Source of the DNA: Cyclobacteriaceae bacterium
Lineage (GTDB): Bacteria; Bacteroidota; Bacteroidia; Cytophagales; Cyclobacteriaceae
Direction: 5' to 3'
Length of the DNA stretch: 5,941 nt
Assembly (NCBI GenBank): GCA_030637245.1
Contig: DAOVVI010000120.1
Coordinates: forward strand, 1-5,941
Both the position numbers and the translations under genes were made by a program. Under the pieces are notes generated by a model, which did not search any database, was not told the origin of the DNA, and worked only from the letters and a program-made list of their open reading frames with translations. Below are positions 4,940 through 5,941 of the stretch, in pieces. Position 1 is the first letter of the stretch. Every line of letters starts with the position of its first letter.

Positions 4940-5941
4940 ATAGCTTCAGTTTTGCTTCCACGCCCAGGGTTGTATTTGGTTCTGGAAAGATTAAAATACT
5001 TCCGAAGCTCATAGAATTTTATGGGAATTCAGCTCTATTGATTACCGGTAAGAGTTCTTTCATTCAATCGGATAGCTGGGATAAATTACTCTTGCAATTC
5101 GAAAGCGCAAAGATCAAATGGAAACAATTTATAGTTGGAAAAGAACCAACACCAGACTTGATTGATGAGTGTGTCACCAAATTCAGAGATCAAGAGATTG
5201 ATATTGTTGTAGCAATTGGAGGGGGAAGTGTGATGGATGCAGGAAAGGCGATTTCCGCCATGCTCAAGGAAGAAGGATCCGTGAAAAATTTTCTCGAAGG
5301 CGTGGGGCACAAACATGCATCAGGTAATAAAGCGCCTTTTATTGCGATTCCCACAACTTCAGGAACTGGGTCGGAAACTACCAAGAATGCAGTGATTAGC
5401 GAGATTGGAGATAATGGATTCAAAAAATCGTTAAGACATGATAATTATATGCCTGACATTGCCTTGATTGATCCGGAGCTTACACTAAATTGTCCCAAAA
5501 CCATAACAGCTCAAAGTGGGATGGACGCATTTACTCAACTGCTCGAATCCTACCTTTCTACCAATGCCAACCCAATGACAGATTCACTGGCAGTGGATGG
5601 AATACGTAGGATAAGAGACGGATTGAAAACAGCGGTGATGGATGGATCAAATCTGCACGCCCGCGAAAAAATGGCTTACGCTTCCTTGGTTTCAGGTATC
5701 ACCCTGGCCAATGCAGGATTAGGAACTGTCCATGGATTTGCCTCATCTATCGGAGGATTTTTTGATATTCCACATGGTTTGGTCTGTGCGAGGATGATGG
5801 GACCAGTCAACCATTTAACAGTGGAAAAACTACGGTTAAAAGAACCGGGAAGGCAAGGATTATACAAAGATGCGAGCACCGGAAAACTGTTCAGTCAAGC
5901 TAAAAACAGTTCCGATGAGGCTTATATTGATCTTTTGTTAG
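4933..5941 (+). CDS. Iron-type (group III) alcohol dehydrogenase, 3' end outside the window
   Basis: There are 336 complete codons, open to the window's end; family members usually run about 380-400 residues, so roughly the last 50 are missing. The N-terminal NAD(P)-binding half carries VVFGSGK (14-20), the dinucleotide loop GGGSVMDAGK (96-105) and PTTSGTGSE (140-148). The C-terminal metal half carries GMDAFTQLLESYLS (196-209), GLGTVHGFASSIGG (262-275) and IPHGL (279-283). The metal ligands by comparison with E. coli FucO are Asp-198, His-267 and His-281. The fourth ligand, normally His four residues after the Asp, is Gln-202, and the second His of the HGxxxH motif is Ser-271. I believe a subgroup of the family shares such replacements, so the enzyme need not be inactive, but its metal or chemistry may differ. 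The start ATG overlaps the stop of the LsrG-like gene by 7 bases, so both are in one operon. The expected reaction is NAD(P)-linked interconversion of a small alcohol and aldehyde or ketone; the substrate is unknown. Confidence 0.88.
   Translation, partial: MVNSFSFASTPRVVFGSGKIKILPKLIEFYGNSALLITGKSSFIQSDSWDKLLLQFESAKIKWKQFIVGKEPTPDLIDECVTKFRDQEIDIVVAIGGGSVMDAGKAISAMLKEEGSVKNFLEGVGHKHASGNKAPFIAIPTTSGTGSETTKNAVISEIGDNGFKKSLRHDNYMPDIALIDPELTLNCPKTITAQSGMDAFTQLLESYLSTNANPMTDSLAVDGIRRIRDGLKTAVMDGSNLHAREKMAYASLVSGITLANAGLGTVHGFASSIGGFFDIPHGLVCARMMGPVNHLTVEKLRLKEPGRQGLYKDASTGKLFSQAKNSSDEAYIDLLL

Noticed and set aside
4694..5012. Two overlapping minus-strand open frames (4694-4882 and 4815-5012)
   Set aside because: Both are antisense to the LsrG-like and dehydrogenase genes, whose conserved motifs prove the + strand is coding.
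5086..5879. Three minus-strand open frames opposite the dehydrogenase (5086-5316, 5190-5423, 5676-5879)
   Set aside because: The + strand carries the full dehydrogenase motif series without a stop, so these are shadows.

Overview
The window looks like a piece of a Bacteroidota chromosome, most likely a Cytophagales- or Flavobacteriia-like free-living organism. This rests on several things: AT-rich DNA, A-rich rather than Shine-Dalgarno-rich regions upstream of most starts, one promoter resembling the TTG/TAnnTTTG type used by this phylum, and the gene content (OmpA-like barrel, CRTAC1-type FG-GAP protein, secreted TPR protein). No rRNA, tRNA, CRISPR array, transposase or plasmid gene is visible. 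All genes read on the + strand.

Layout. (1) Positions 1-294 are the 3' end of an outer-membrane beta-barrel gene, followed by a convincing intrinsic terminator (321-355). (2) The 335-base gap 295-629 holds that terminator and a 106-bp palindromic element (473-578) with perfect 18-bp inverted ends around a GC-rich, hairpin-forming core. It looks like a REP/MITE-type repeat. Its right end may supply the -33 box of the next gene's promoter. (3) Positions 630-3258 hold two overlapping genes: a secreted or membrane-anchored FG-GAP/VCBS propeller with a C-terminal ASPIC/UnbV domain, and a polytopic NqrB/RnfD-like membrane protein. These correspond to the UnbV/UnbU pair first named from enediyne antibiotic clusters. 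No enediyne polyketide synthase or other enediyne gene is in view, so the pair probably has a more general, still unknown membrane role. (4) Positions 3377-4483 encode a signal-peptide-bearing tetratricopeptide-repeat protein that appears to start at TTG. (5) Positions 4631-5941 hold a two-gene unit: a LsrG-like antibiotic-biosynthesis-monooxygenase (ABM) fold protein overlapping by 7 bases an iron-type alcohol dehydrogenase that runs off the window. The dehydrogenase has an altered metal site (Gln in place of one His ligand).

How they may work together. The UnbV-like and UnbU-like proteins are translationally coupled and probably act together at the inner membrane, with the propeller outside. 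The LsrG-like protein and the dehydrogenase are also coupled and plausibly act on a shared small carbonyl or hydroxy-ketone substrate. Nothing in the sequence ties these two units to each other. The best candidate for an under-described system is the UnbV/UnbU pair outside any enediyne context, together with the palindromic element placed directly at its promoter.
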